From JBHIKY01 sp042139015 (lineage in GTDB: Bacteria > Bacillota > Bacilli > Bacillales > Marinococcaceae): a DNA stretch of 64,000 nucleotides. The DNA lies in contig NZ_JBHIKY010000010.1 in assembly GCF_042139015.1 (NCBI RefSeq), forward strand, positions 72,621 through 136,620. The letters are read 5' to 3'. A program made the position numbers and the translations under genes. The notes under the pieces were generated by a model. That model was given only the letters and a program-made list of their open reading frames with translations. It was not told where the DNA came from and searched no databases. Shown here piece after piece: positions 55,196 through 62,780 of the stretch (positions are counted from its first letter, which is position 1; every line of letters begins with the position of its first letter).

Positions 55196-55627
55196 TTATG
55201 ATGAAGTGGAACAAGTAGGACATCGCCCGTATATTTCGAACTTATGATCATATATGACATACCCATGAAGGGTAGCGTCTATATTTTCCATAGGACAAAA
55301 AGCTAACTTCGTCGTCCCGCCACATTCTGTGCAAATAAATCGATGCTCATGTCGATGTAAGGTATTTTTTAAATGGAATACACTTTTTCCGCAGTAAGAT
55401 GAGGCATCAATAAAGCCTATTTCTTTAAATAAATGTAAGTTTCGATAAACCGTGTCTACACTTACGTTGCCCATCTTTTCTCGTAAGTACTCTAATATGG
55501 ATCTAGCAGTGACAAACCTATTTCTTTGCTTTACAAAAAACGTTAACATCTCTAGGCGTTGAGGGGTACAATTGTACCCCTGTTGTTTTAAATGATTCTT
55601 AAATATTTTCCAATTCAAGAGCCTCAT
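55196..55627 (-). CDS. zur: Fur-family zinc uptake regulator Zur
   Basis: The 143-residue protein has the Fur winged helix (YNCTPQRLEMLTFFV, VSVDTVYRNLHLFKEIGFID) and both structural-zinc Cys pairs, CTECGG and CPTC. The His-rich sensing region NTLHRHEHRFIC and the end DHKFEIYGRCP match Zur rather than Fur or PerR. It probably controls the Zur boxes listed here. ATG 55627 lies within GAAGGAATGAGG, so TTG 55618 may be the true start. Confidence 0.88.
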   Translation of the reverse strand: MRLLNWKIFKNHLKQQGYNCTPQRLEMLTFFVKQRNRFVTARSILEYLREKMGNVSVDTVYRNLHLFKEIGFIDASSYCGKSVFHLKNTLHRHEHRFICTECGGTTKLAFCPMENIDATLHGYVIYDHKFEIYGRCPTCSTSS

Positions 55628-55711
55628 TCCTTCACGTTACATTTAATAGTGAATGGACTATTTTAGACAAAGCATATAGAAAGAAATATGAGGAAAGAGT
55701 ACAATAACATT

Positions 55712-56500
55712 TTATAGTTCATGCGGTACCCATATCCATTTTTCTTTTCGCTTATTAATATATCCTAACCCAGGGAAGGGATAGTGACATGCGAATACCA
55801 TCGCTGACATATCATGAGCCTTTTTCAGAAATTTTCTCCGAGTGTTTAATCCTTTTGCCGGTGACATTTCAGCGCTTATATGAGAAGGAAGATGTTGTAA
55901 CGTAGCAGGATCATTTAGAATATCAGAAGCTATCAATAAATCGTTGTTTTCTGAATTCACATGAACACACAGATGTCCTGCTGTGTGACCGGGAGTGTGA
56001 ATGATGCGAACACCCGGGAAAACCTCTGCGTCCTTAGGTAGTAACGTCAAGCAGTTTTTTAAAAGGAGTAAAATATTATGCTCCTGGGAAGAAGGATCTG
56101 ATTCCCAGACGTCCCACTCCTCTTGTGACAAAACGTACTGGGCTTGTGGAAATACCGGCCTTTTACTATGGATAAGACCCCCTATGTGATCTAAATGTCC
56201 GTGTGTAATAATCACTGTTTGAATGTCACCAGGAGAGACATGTATTGTTTTTAAATGGTCTACCAATTTCCCTGCTACCGGGGCAAACGTTGATCCTAAC
56301 CCAGCATCTATTAAAATTTTTTGAGTGCCGGTATCTATCAGTAAAACATTCAGCGGAGCATGATAATGGTTAGGAATATGACTCACGATGTGAGAAGGTG
56401 TATTAGCAAAGAAAAAGTTTTTCGTTACAGGGAAGGCTCCGTCAGAGATAGAGGTTAAATGAAATCTTCCCAATGAAAATGAGTGTGAGACAGGATTCAT
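55712..56500 (-). CDS. metallo-beta-lactamase fold hydrolase
   Basis: The protein of about 262 residues has the zinc motif THGHLDHIGG, the next His in HTPGHTAGH, and the late Asp in ASDILND and His in CHYPFPG. Relatives include YtnP/AHL-lactonase-like enzymes. ATG 56500 is best spaced from AAAGGA. It lies between zur and the ZagA-type gene, but its link with zinc limitation is not clear since it needs zinc itself. Confidence 0.85.
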   Translation of the reverse strand: MNPVSHSFSLGRFHLTSISDGAFPVTKNFFFANTPSHIVSHIPNHYHAPLNVLLIDTGTQKILIDAGLGSTFAPVAGKLVDHLKTIHVSPGDIQTVIITHGHLDHIGGLIHSKRPVFPQAQYVLSQEEWDVWESDPSSQEHNILLLLKNCLTLLPKDAEVFPGVRIIHTPGHTAGHLCVHVNSENNDLLIASDILNDPATLQHLPSHISAEMSPAKGLNTRRKFLKKAHDMSAMVFACHYPFPGLGYINKRKEKWIWVPHEL

Positions 56501-56544
56501 TTGCATTCCTTTCTTGGTACGATAATGTATTTATGTTGTCTGGT

Positions 56545-57534
56545 TTACTCCGCGATGCAATTATTAAATTGCTGTTGAAGCTGTTCTTTATCGAGATTTT
56601 TTCCAATGAATACAAGTTCACTTAGTCTTTTTTCAGACGAACGCCATTTTCGATCAGGGCTACCTGAAAATAACATATGAAGCCCTTGAAAGACGATTCG
56701 TTGATCCATTTTGTCAATGTGAAGAATGCCTTTATACCGCAGCAAATCTTCTCCTTTTTCTTGCACCAGATACCCCATCCACTTTTCAACTTTTTCTAAA
56801 TCGAGTGGCCGTTCTTCTTTGAAAGCGACTGAAGTTACTTGATCATCATGATGATGGTGGTGGTGGTCTTCTAGAAAATGCGGATCAATTTCCAATTTTC
56901 GATTCACGTCAAATGAATAAATCCCTAAAATGCTTCTTAAATTGATTTGGCAGTAGTGAGCATTCATCCTCTTAGCTGCAGGATTGATATGAATAAGTCG
57001 TTTCTCCAAGGCAGTTATTTCCGCATTGGATAGCAAATCAGATTTATTCAAAATGATCATATCGGCAAAAGCAATTTGCTCTTGAGCCTCATCATGACTA
57101 TCTAAGTGTTTAGTGATATGCTTGCTGTCTACAACGGTGACAATACTGTCTAAATCAAATATTCCCGAAAGCTTTTCATCCATGAAAAACGTTTGAGCAA
57201 CAGGAGCCGGATCAGCTAATCCTGTGGTTTCGATGACGATTCGATCAAATTCAACTTTCCCTTCTTCCATCGAAAATACTAGGGTTCTTAATATACGAAT
57301 CAAATCTCCCCGAACCGTGCAACAAATACATCCATTATTCATTTCAATGATTTCTTCATCGGCATTTACGACTAACTGGTTATCAATGCCCACTTCCCCA
57401 TATTCATTTACAATTACTGCGATTTTCTGTTTATGCTTTTCTGTTAATATCCGATTTAACAGGGTGGTTTTTCCAGCGCCTAAATAGCCAGTGAGAATAG
57501 TGACAGGTATTTTTTTTGGTTTCGTAATAGGCAT
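56545..57534 (-). CDS. zagA: ZagA/YciC-type CobW (COG0523) GTPase, zinc metallochaperone
   Basis: The 329-residue GTPase has Walker A GYLGAGKTT (16-24), the metal motif CICC (69-72), NKSD for guanine and a His-rich loop (DHHHHHHDD) ahead of the CobW C-terminal domain. The GGAGG site supports ATG 57534. Zur-regulated relatives in Bacillus subtilis deliver zinc to client proteins such as FolE when zinc is short. It follows the 2Fe-2S protein gene under an upstream Zur box. Confidence 0.9.
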   Translation of the reverse strand: MPITKPKKIPVTILTGYLGAGKTTLLNRILTEKHKQKIAVIVNEYGEVGIDNQLVVNADEEIIEMNNGCICCTVRGDLIRILRTLVFSMEEGKVEFDRIVIETTGLADPAPVAQTFFMDEKLSGIFDLDSIVTVVDSKHITKHLDSHDEAQEQIAFADMIILNKSDLLSNAEITALEKRLIHINPAAKRMNAHYCQINLRSILGIYSFDVNRKLEIDPHFLEDHHHHHHDDQVTSVAFKEERPLDLEKVEKWMGYLVQEKGEDLLRYKGILHIDKMDQRIVFQGLHMLFSGSPDRKWRSSEKRLSELVFIGKNLDKEQLQQQFNNCIAE

Positions 57535-57549
57535 GTATATAACCTCCAC

Positions 57550-57939
57550 TTAGAAGTTTTCAAAAGATTTCTTACCAAATTCATCGTTTTTAGGAAATCC
57601 CTTTTCTATGCCACACTGACGTTGAAATACGCCTTGATAAGTATGGCTTACTTTGTCTAGATAGTTGGTGTCCTCAAGAATCGATTTTATAAAAAGAGGA
57701 ACATCTTCGGGGGTAACATTTTTGTACCAGGTCCCTTTTGGATAATGAATAACTACACATTTATCTTTACATCTCCCATTGCATTGCGTCCTTGTTGTAT
57801 GAATCAATGGCTCTGCTTCTCGGTGTGAAATTTCTTTTCGAATAGCTTGTGTTAATGCCTCTGCCCCAAAATGATTGCAGCTGCCACCGTTGCAAATGAA
57901 AAGATGGTTTTTTGTGTGCTGTAAATCCCAAGTAGTCAT
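57550..57939 (-). CDS. thioredoxin-like (2Fe-2S) protein in the zinc operon
   Basis: The 129-residue protein resembles the copper-operon protein at 44698-45030: FICNGGSCNHFGAEALTQAI with C-x4-C and TQCNGRCKDKCVVIHYPKGT with C-x3-C. It carries one extra Cys (KDKC) and a longer tail. It is the first gene after the Zur box at 57988-58010 and 15 bases ahead of zagA, so it should be made under zinc limitation. Confidence 0.82.
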   Translation of the reverse strand: MTTWDLQHTKNHLFICNGGSCNHFGAEALTQAIRKEISHREAEPLIHTTRTQCNGRCKDKCVVIHYPKGTWYKNVTPEDVPLFIKSILEDTNYLDKVSHTYQGVFQRQCGIEKGFPKNDEFGKKSFENF

Positions 57940-57987
57940 AGAAGACCCCTTTTTCCAATAGAATAGTAAGTATTTATATCTCCTCTT

Positions 57988-58010
57988 ACAAATCGTAATA
58001 ATTCTTATTT
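57988..58010 (-). promoter_or_regulatory. Zur box for the 2Fe-2S protein-zagA operon
   Basis: The plus strand reads CAAATCGTAATAATTCTTAT: one half is the standard AAATCGTAAT and the other a variant ATTCTTATTT. It lies about 50 bases before the minus-strand start at 57939. Confidence 0.78.
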
Positions 58011-58092
58011 ATGAAGGTTAATTTATTTTTGAAAAAAAGTCAAGGCAGAGAATTAGAGGCATCATTCACAAAAATGAAAATTCATGATAGCA

Positions 58093-58115
58093 TTTAATCG
58101 TAATGATTACGATCT
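58093..58115 (+). promoter_or_regulatory. Zur box for the 58159 gene and moaB
   Basis: The core AATCGTAATGATTACGAT is a perfect palindrome. It lies 45 bases before the start of the plus-strand hypothetical gene. With the box at 57988-58010 it forms a divergent control region. Confidence 0.88.
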
Positions 58116-58158
58116 ATTGTTTATGATTACATGGAAAGGAGAGAGAGGTTTCATTTCA

Positions 58159-58431
58159 TTGACCAAACCTCTTGTTATGAGTATGGAAGTATATATTAAA
58201 CATTTATTTAAAAAACATTTGAAAAGCGAAAGGCGATACTGTTTTACGATAAACGAGACAATGCACTTGATAGACAGTGCCTTTATTATTCAGGAAATAT
58301 TAGACTCCTCTCCAGAGGAACAAGAAGATATCAAAGAGATACTTGAAGACATGGATAAATCCGAGGAAAGTATTCATCATTTTTTGAAGCATCTTGCCAC
58401 TATATATGTGATGGGCAACAGCCAAGCGTAA
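58159..58431 (+). CDS. Zur-box-controlled hypothetical protein, 90 residues
   Basis: TTG 58159 is chosen because GGAGAGAGAGG lies shortly before it. The product has mostly helical sequence (VYIKHLFKKHLKSERRYCFT, MHLIDSAFIIQEILDSS, DIKEILEDMDKSEESIHHFL). No signal peptide, membrane segment or known motif is seen. Its close Zur box and the MoaB gene 44 bases downstream make it a new candidate member of the zinc-limitation response. Confidence 0.65.
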   Translation: MTKPLVMSMEVYIKHLFKKHLKSERRYCFTINETMHLIDSAFIIQEILDSSPEEQEDIKEILEDMDKSEESIHHFLKHLATIYVMGNSQA

Positions 58432-58475
58432 GACCGCATGTTATAACCGTTAAATACATAAAGGAGAGATTGTTT

Positions 58476-58991
58476 ATGTCTGTTTCAAAGCATCGTGAAG
58501 AAGCTCCAGAAACATTAAATTGTATGGTAATCACGGTATCTGATACTCGCACAAAAGAAAATGATAAAAGTGGGAAAGTAGTAAGAGATGCTTTGAAATC
58601 CGTAGGTTACTTTATTCCGAAGTATCACGTGGTAAAAGACGAATATGAAGATATCCAACATCTAATTAAAGAGGGAGGAAATGGGGAGGACATAGATGCG
58701 ATAATTATAAATGGAGGAACAGGTATAGCTGATCGGGATACTACCTTTGAAGCTGTCCGTGATTTGCTAGAAAAAGAGATGCCGGGATTTGGTGAATTGT
58801 TTCGTTATTTAAGTTATGTAGAAGATATAGGTTCTGCATCCATCTTGAGTCGCGCGGTAGCCGGTGTTTATCACCACAAAGCGATATTTTCTATGCCTGG
58901 TTCTTCTGGCGCTGTATGTTTAGCTATGGAGAGAATTATAGTACCAGAATTAGCTCACGTTGTTCGTGAAATTCGAAAAGACCTTTCATAG
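58476..58991 (+). CDS. moaB: MoaB/Mog-type molybdenum cofactor protein
   Basis: The 171-residue protein has the MoCF_biosynth fold: MVITVSDTRTKENDKSG at the start, IIINGGTGIADRDTTFEAV in the middle and MPGSSGAVCLAMERII late. ATG 58476 follows GGAGAG. In most genomes it acts in molybdopterin adenylylation. Here it sits in a likely Zur-controlled unit; a zinc-linked reason, such as replacing a zinc-requiring step, is speculation. Confidence 0.88.
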   Translation: MSVSKHREEAPETLNCMVITVSDTRTKENDKSGKVVRDALKSVGYFIPKYHVVKDEYEDIQHLIKEGGNGEDIDAIIINGGTGIADRDTTFEAVRDLLEKEMPGFGELFRYLSYVEDIGSASILSRAVAGVYHHKAIFSMPGSSGAVCLAMERIIVPELAHVVREIRKDLS

Positions 58992-59099
58992 CAGTATTTA
59001 TCCTATCAATACTAATTTTTGTGTTCACAACTCCCGGCTTCCCAAAAAAGGGGCCAGGGAGAATGTGATCTTATGGTTCGTAAATGAACAGGGGCGGCT

Positions 59100-59866
59100 T
59101 TATTTTCGATAGGACAGTTTCGCCGGAGCATTATGAAGATGAATGGATTCTTCGTTGCAACATTCTACTGAAAATCGCTGAATGGCTTCAGACTCATAAA
59201 GATCAGCACCTACCAATCGAGTCATATCTTCAACAAAACGTGGATTTTCATAAGCTTTTTCTGTCACTACTTTTTCATCTGGGCGCTTAAGAACTGAATG
59301 AATCCTTGCACTGGCATTGGATTCAGCCGCATGTAATAAGGTTTCTTTCCAGTTCTGTTCATATATCATCGTCACTCAATTCAACCGTCATGGTAATAAA
59401 TCCTCGCTGATTATGAGCACCATATTCACTGATCTCTTTTGAACATGGACACAACGTCGTAATCCCGGCGGATAATTGAGCTTCATGAGAAAATCCAGAG
59501 ATTGAGTTATACGTTACTTTCTTCGAAGCCACTGCTTTCATTAATCCTGTTTTTTCACTTTGTGACGCCCGCCGCTCAAAAAACCACGGGTACGTGACTT
59601 CTGCGGATTTCTGGTCCATCCGCTCTGTCAGTTCTTTGGTAAATGTGTAGAGATGGGGAAAATCAATGATCCACCCTTTTTTATGATAATGATCAAGCTG
59701 TTCTGTGAGTCGGCTCATATTAATTCCCCGGGAATGACGGCCCAAATGGGTACTCATTGTGAAATCTGCGACCGTACTTTGTTTGGTGGAAGAGTGCTCG
59801 GCTGGTATAGTAACTGGATATTGGACGTTGCAAACCCCAACGCTTTCTAAATCGTGAATTTATTGA
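59100..59866 (-). pseudogene. folE2: GTP cyclohydrolase FolE2 (type IB), broken
   Basis: Two frames together give FolE2: VGVCNVQYPVTIPAEHSS, RGINMSRLTEQLDHYHKKGW, CPCSKEISEYGAHNQRG, then after a shift near 59370 LLHAAESNASARIHSVLKRP and ENPRFVEDMTRLVGADLYES. The first 45 or so residues are missing as well. FolE2 is the Zur-induced, zinc-independent backup for FolE in Bacillus. Here it lies just behind a CobW GTPase but can no longer make a full enzyme. Confidence 0.88.
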
Positions 59867-59873
59867 ATGCTAA

Positions 59874-60812
59874 CTATAACGTTTGTAGTGCATGCTTAAT
59901 TCTATCTTTCTGAAGATCTTCGCCTATCATCACTAAGACCGGGGTGACGTTTCGTCTTTGTAGATAGGGTTCGAGTGCCAGCCCTCCGTGAGAATAGTTC
60001 AATAAGACAATCTCCGGACTGTTCGTAAAAACGACAAAACCCTTCATTCGATAAATATTGGATTGGAATGTATTGACCCAATTAGAAAATTTTAAGCGGC
60101 TGATTGGCTTGAGTATAGGTAGGGTGATCGAATGAAGATGCAAATCCTCGTCTACGCGAACGTCATGATTTGACGGACGCTCCCATTTTGAATAAGAAGA
60201 AAATGTACTTTCTATAAATAATAAAGAGAAGTCTATTACAGCGTAATTCGTATCAATCCTTTTTGCCTTAGGGTTTAATTGGGCCACCTCCTCATGAACG
60301 TTAACTAATTCATGGTGGCTTATTTTCCCTTTCTTATTAAGAATAATTATGTCCGCATATTTCACTTGTTCTTTCATTAGTTTGCGTACTTTTATACTCC
60401 CTTTGCCATCTATCCATTGTTTTGTATCCACCATGGTGATGACTGCTTTTATATTTACTTGGTCCGCGATAAAAGGATGTGTGCAGGCATTAATTACATC
60501 CACTGGATGAGCCACCCCAGTAGCTTCAATATATACGGCATCTAATGGGCGTTCTTTTAACAATTCATCTAATTGATGACTGAGCTGCCCTTGAATGGTG
60601 CAGCAGATGCAACCGTTTAACAATTCTTTCAAAAGAGTGTTCTCTGGTACTGCTGTGAAATCAATGCTTTGATCTCCGAATTCATTCAAAAACACAGCAA
60701 CGTTTCTTCCAAGCTCTTTTTCTTTTTGAAGCAGTTGTTGAAGCAGGGTACTTTTCCCACTCCCTAAAAAACCACTTAATACAATGATTTCTGTTTGGTG
60801 ATGATGTCGAAT
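59874..60812 (-). CDS. second CobW/COG0523 GTPase, unusual ATT start or start-less
   Basis: The frame is complete for a CobW protein of about 312 residues: Walker A SGFLGSGKSTLLQQL, metal motif CICC (NGCICCTIQGQL), guanine motif NKKG and the C-terminal domain (MKGFVVFTNSPEIVLLNYSH). No ATG, GTG or TTG exists between the upstream stop and Walker A. GGAGGGG lies a few bases before ATTATT, so ATT at 60815 or 60812 may start it. NKKG instead of the usual NKxD could weaken GTP choice. A later GTG at 60695 would lose the P-loop. Confidence 0.7.
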   Translation of the reverse strand: MRHHHQTEIIVLSGFLGSGKSTLLQQLLQKEKELGRNVAVFLNEFGDQSIDFTAVPENTLLKELLNGCICCTIQGQLSHQLDELLKERPLDAVYIEATGVAHPVDVINACTHPFIADQVNIKAVITMVDTKQWIDGKGSIKVRKLMKEQVKYADIIILNKKGKISHHELVNVHEEVAQLNPKAKRIDTNYAVIDFSLLFIESTFSSYSKWERPSNHDVRVDEDLHLHSITLPILKPISRLKFSNWVNTFQSNIYRMKGFVVFTNSPEIVLLNYSHGGLALEPYLQRRNVTPVLVMIGEDLQKDRIKHALQTL

Positions 60813-60868
60813 AATAACCCCTCCATTTTTAAACGATTTTTAACGCTCAAACTTGTTAATAATGCATT

Positions 60869-60887
60869 AATAAGAATTATTCTTATT
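60869..60887 (-). promoter_or_regulatory. Zur-box-like palindrome upstream of the second CobW gene
   Basis: AATAAGAATTATTCTTATT is a perfect 19-base palindrome. Its half ATTCTTATT is the same as the variant half in the box at 57988-58010. It sits about 60 bases before the gene start. Confidence 0.6.
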
Positions 60888-60963
60888 TACGATAAGGGAA
60901 TCTCTTCTGAAAGTCAAACAAAAATCTGAGAGACGAGAATAAGGTCCACAGCCTCCAAATTTA

Positions 60964-60986
60964 CAAATCGTAATCATTACGATATA
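60964..60986 (+). promoter_or_regulatory. Zur box upstream of the 61034 fragment and rpsN2
   Basis: The core AAATCGTAATCATTACGAT is close to a perfect Zur operator. A second, weaker copy (GAATCATAATCATAACGAAA) lies at 60999-61019. Confidence 0.87.
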
Positions 60987-61033
60987 CTTCTGGTTATCGA
61001 ATCATAATCATAACGAAAGAGTGGATGTACTAT

Positions 61034-61123
61034 ATGAAGACAAAGTTAGTCAAGATACTGTTTTTTTCCGTGGTTGTTATTATGGGGGGGAATGCCTGGG
61101 CTGGCAGAGAAGCAACCCAATAA
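61034..61123 (+). pseudogene. signal-peptide stub of a lost exported protein
   Basis: The 29-residue frame (MKTKLVKILFFSVVVIMGGN, then AWAG) is a signal peptide that stops right after its cleavage-like site. It follows a strong Zur box, so the lost protein was probably an exported zinc-capture protein. Confidence 0.5.
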
Positions 61124-61182
61124 GTGATGGCTTCCAGCGTGATGGAAGAACCGGCTTGAGATAACATAAAAGCCATGGTGTT

Positions 61183-61407
61183 ATGCGTCGACAGCCACTA
61201 GTGGAAATGACAAGGAACGATCCATCTTTGCAACAAGAATTAAAATCTTTTGAGCATGGGGATAGAAAAATAGAACTTGTGTTTATTGGTATCGGTCTTA
61301 ATAAAGAAGAGTTGGAGGAGTCACTTGACCGCTGTCTTCTTCAACCAGATGAGCTGAATTTTTGGAAAAAGAACAACAAAAGAAAACTATCAACAGTATC
61401 CGATTGA
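61183..61407 (+). pseudogene. ZagA/CobW C-terminal fragment
   Basis: The piece HGDRKIELVFIGIGLNKEEL with ESLDRCLLQPDELNFW matches the end of YciC-type CobW proteins (compare ELVFIGKNLDKEQLQQQ in the gene at 56545). The GTPase domain is absent. It lies between the signal stub and rpsN2. Confidence 0.75.
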
Positions 61408-61433
61408 TTGAATAACTGAATGGAGGAATTAAA

Positions 61434-61682
61434 ATGGCTAAAAAAGCAAAAGTGGTCAAAGAGAAAAAACGACAAGAATTAGTTAAAAAATATGCGACGA
61501 TTCGAAGGGAATTAAAAGAAAAAGGAGATTACAAGGCTTTGAGAAAGTTGCCAAGGGATTCTTCTCCTACGCGATTACACAACCGTTGTGAGATTTCAGG
61601 CAGGCCAAGAGGTTACATGCGAACATTTGAAATGTCACGTATCACTTTCAGGGAGTTGGCCCAAAAAGGTCAATTACCCTGA
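61434..61682 (+). CDS. rpsN2: 30S ribosomal protein S14, zinc-free paralogue
   Basis: The 82-residue protein has the S14 pattern (LRKLPRDSSPTRLHNRCEIS, GRPRGYMRTFEMSRITFREL) but lacks the CxxC...CxxC zinc ribbon. This longer C-minus form replaces zinc-bound S14 when zinc is short, and its Bacillus subtilis equivalent (RpsNB) is Zur-controlled. GGAGG precedes ATG 61434. The Zur boxes at 60964-61019 are upstream with decayed genes between. Confidence 0.92.
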   Translation: MAKKAKVVKEKKRQELVKKYATIRRELKEKGDYKALRKLPRDSSPTRLHNRCEISGRPRGYMRTFEMSRITFRELAQKGQLP

Positions 61683-61758
61683 GTAAAAAAATCAAGCTGG
61701 TAAATTACTTGAATTACAATCGTTTTACCATCTTATGCGATAGGAGGAAAAATGCCTT

Positions 61759-62199
61759 ATGCTAGAAAATCTTTATAGAACAGTCGTGATGGAACACGCG
61801 AAGCATCGAAAGAACGTAGGGATTCTATCAGGGGAAGACGTCCACAAAGTGTACTATAAAAACCCTACTTGTGGGGATGTCATCACCCTGTATATAAAAG
61901 TAAAGGAAGATGCGATCAGAGATGTTTCCTTTGAAGGGGAAGGCTGCAGCATAAGCATGGCCTCCTCTTCTATGATGACGGAGCTCATCAAAAACGAAGA
62001 TCTGGAAAAAGTGAAATCAAAGCGGTTGGCATTTGAGAAACTTATTCGAGAAGGAAAAGAGACTCAAGATCAAGATTTAGGAGAGGCCTTAGCTTTAGAA
62101 GGCGTTCATAAACTTCGTGCACGTCACAACTGTGCACTGATGGCGTGGCAAGCTTTAGATAAAGTCTTAGAAAACGCATACAATTATAATTTTTCATGA
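61759..62199 (+). CDS. SufU-like iron-sulfur scaffold / sulfurtransferase paralogue
   Basis: The 146-residue protein keeps all SufU zinc/sulfur residues: C38 and D40 (PTCGD), C63 (GEGCSIS) and C125 (RHNCALM). It is about the usual SufU length. It is not in a suf operon here but in the zinc-limitation island, 76 bases after rpsN2, with a weak Zur-like sequence near 61712-61728. SufU takes sulfur from SufS through a zinc-bound Cys, so an extra copy under zinc limitation would be meaningful. Confidence 0.83.
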   Translation: MLENLYRTVVMEHAKHRKNVGILSGEDVHKVYYKNPTCGDVITLYIKVKEDAIRDVSFEGEGCSISMASSSMMTELIKNEDLEKVKSKRLAFEKLIREGKETQDQDLGEALALEGVHKLRARHNCALMAWQALDKVLENAYNYNFS

Positions 62200-62221
62200 T
62201 GTTTTTAATTTATCTCCTTAT

Positions 62222-62260
62222 AAAGCTGGAACGGGCCAAGCCCGTTTCTGCTTTATTTGG
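62222..62260 (+). terminator. Rho-independent terminator after the SufU-like gene
   Basis: AAAGC-GGAACGGGC and GCCCGTTTC-GCTTT pair around CAA, followed by ATTT. It closes the zinc island on this side. Confidence 0.75.
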
Positions 62261-62430
62261 TGTGCCAGGTATGCGAACTCACTTTAGGGTGACCACTTTT
62301 TCGTCTTTATAAAAAATGACGTTATGGAATTAGTTTCTTCCTATTAATGTAATACTCTTTTGAAAAAAATTACCGAAATTTTTCTACGAAAATACCTATT
62401 TATCTACTTCTTTTCAACGCTTTCCGCATA

Positions 62431-62470
62431 AAGGTAACAGGTCTATGCGTTAGACACTGTTGCCTTTTTT
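62431..62470. terminator. second terminator-like hairpin
   Basis: AAGGTAACAG and CTGTTGCCTT pair (one G-T), followed by TTTTTT. No gene ends close before it, so it may be left from a lost gene. Confidence 0.55.
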
Positions 62471-62531
62471 CGATGGGACTACGTAAAAAATAATAGAATG
62501 TTTAGGATAATACCTCATTTGCAGAAATGAT

Positions 62532-62711
62532 ATGGAACAAATGGAGGATCTTTTTTCGAAGATCGAAATCATATCTGAGAGCTCAACTCATTTTAAGAAT
62601 TTAGCCAAGAATTACTCTTTTACAATCAAAGTAAAAAATATTCCTACGACTGTGCTCATGAACGGTCAATATTTAATACATATGAGTAATATATTTACGG
62701 GAAGTAAGTAA
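62532..62711 (+). pseudogene. short thioredoxin-like fragment
   Basis: The 59-residue frame holds FKNLAKNYSFTIKVKNIPTT followed by VLMNGQYL, which resembles the cis-Pro half of a thioredoxin fold. The redox Cys motif is missing and no ribosome site is clear. It is probably the tail of a lost thiol protein. Confidence 0.35.
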
Positions 62712-62780
62712 CTCTATTAAAGTTATTAAATTATAAATATTTCCCAAACAATAGAATTATATCGGTACAAAGGGAAGAAG

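Noticed and set aside
59084..59290. Plus-strand open frame in the MoaB-FolE2 gap
   Set aside because: It is antisense to the clearly recognisable FolE2 C-terminus and has no family match.
61712..61728. Sequence GAATTACAATCGTTTTA before the SufU-like gene considered as a Zur box
   Set aside because: Only loosely like the consensus; kept as a weak hint, not listed as a feature.
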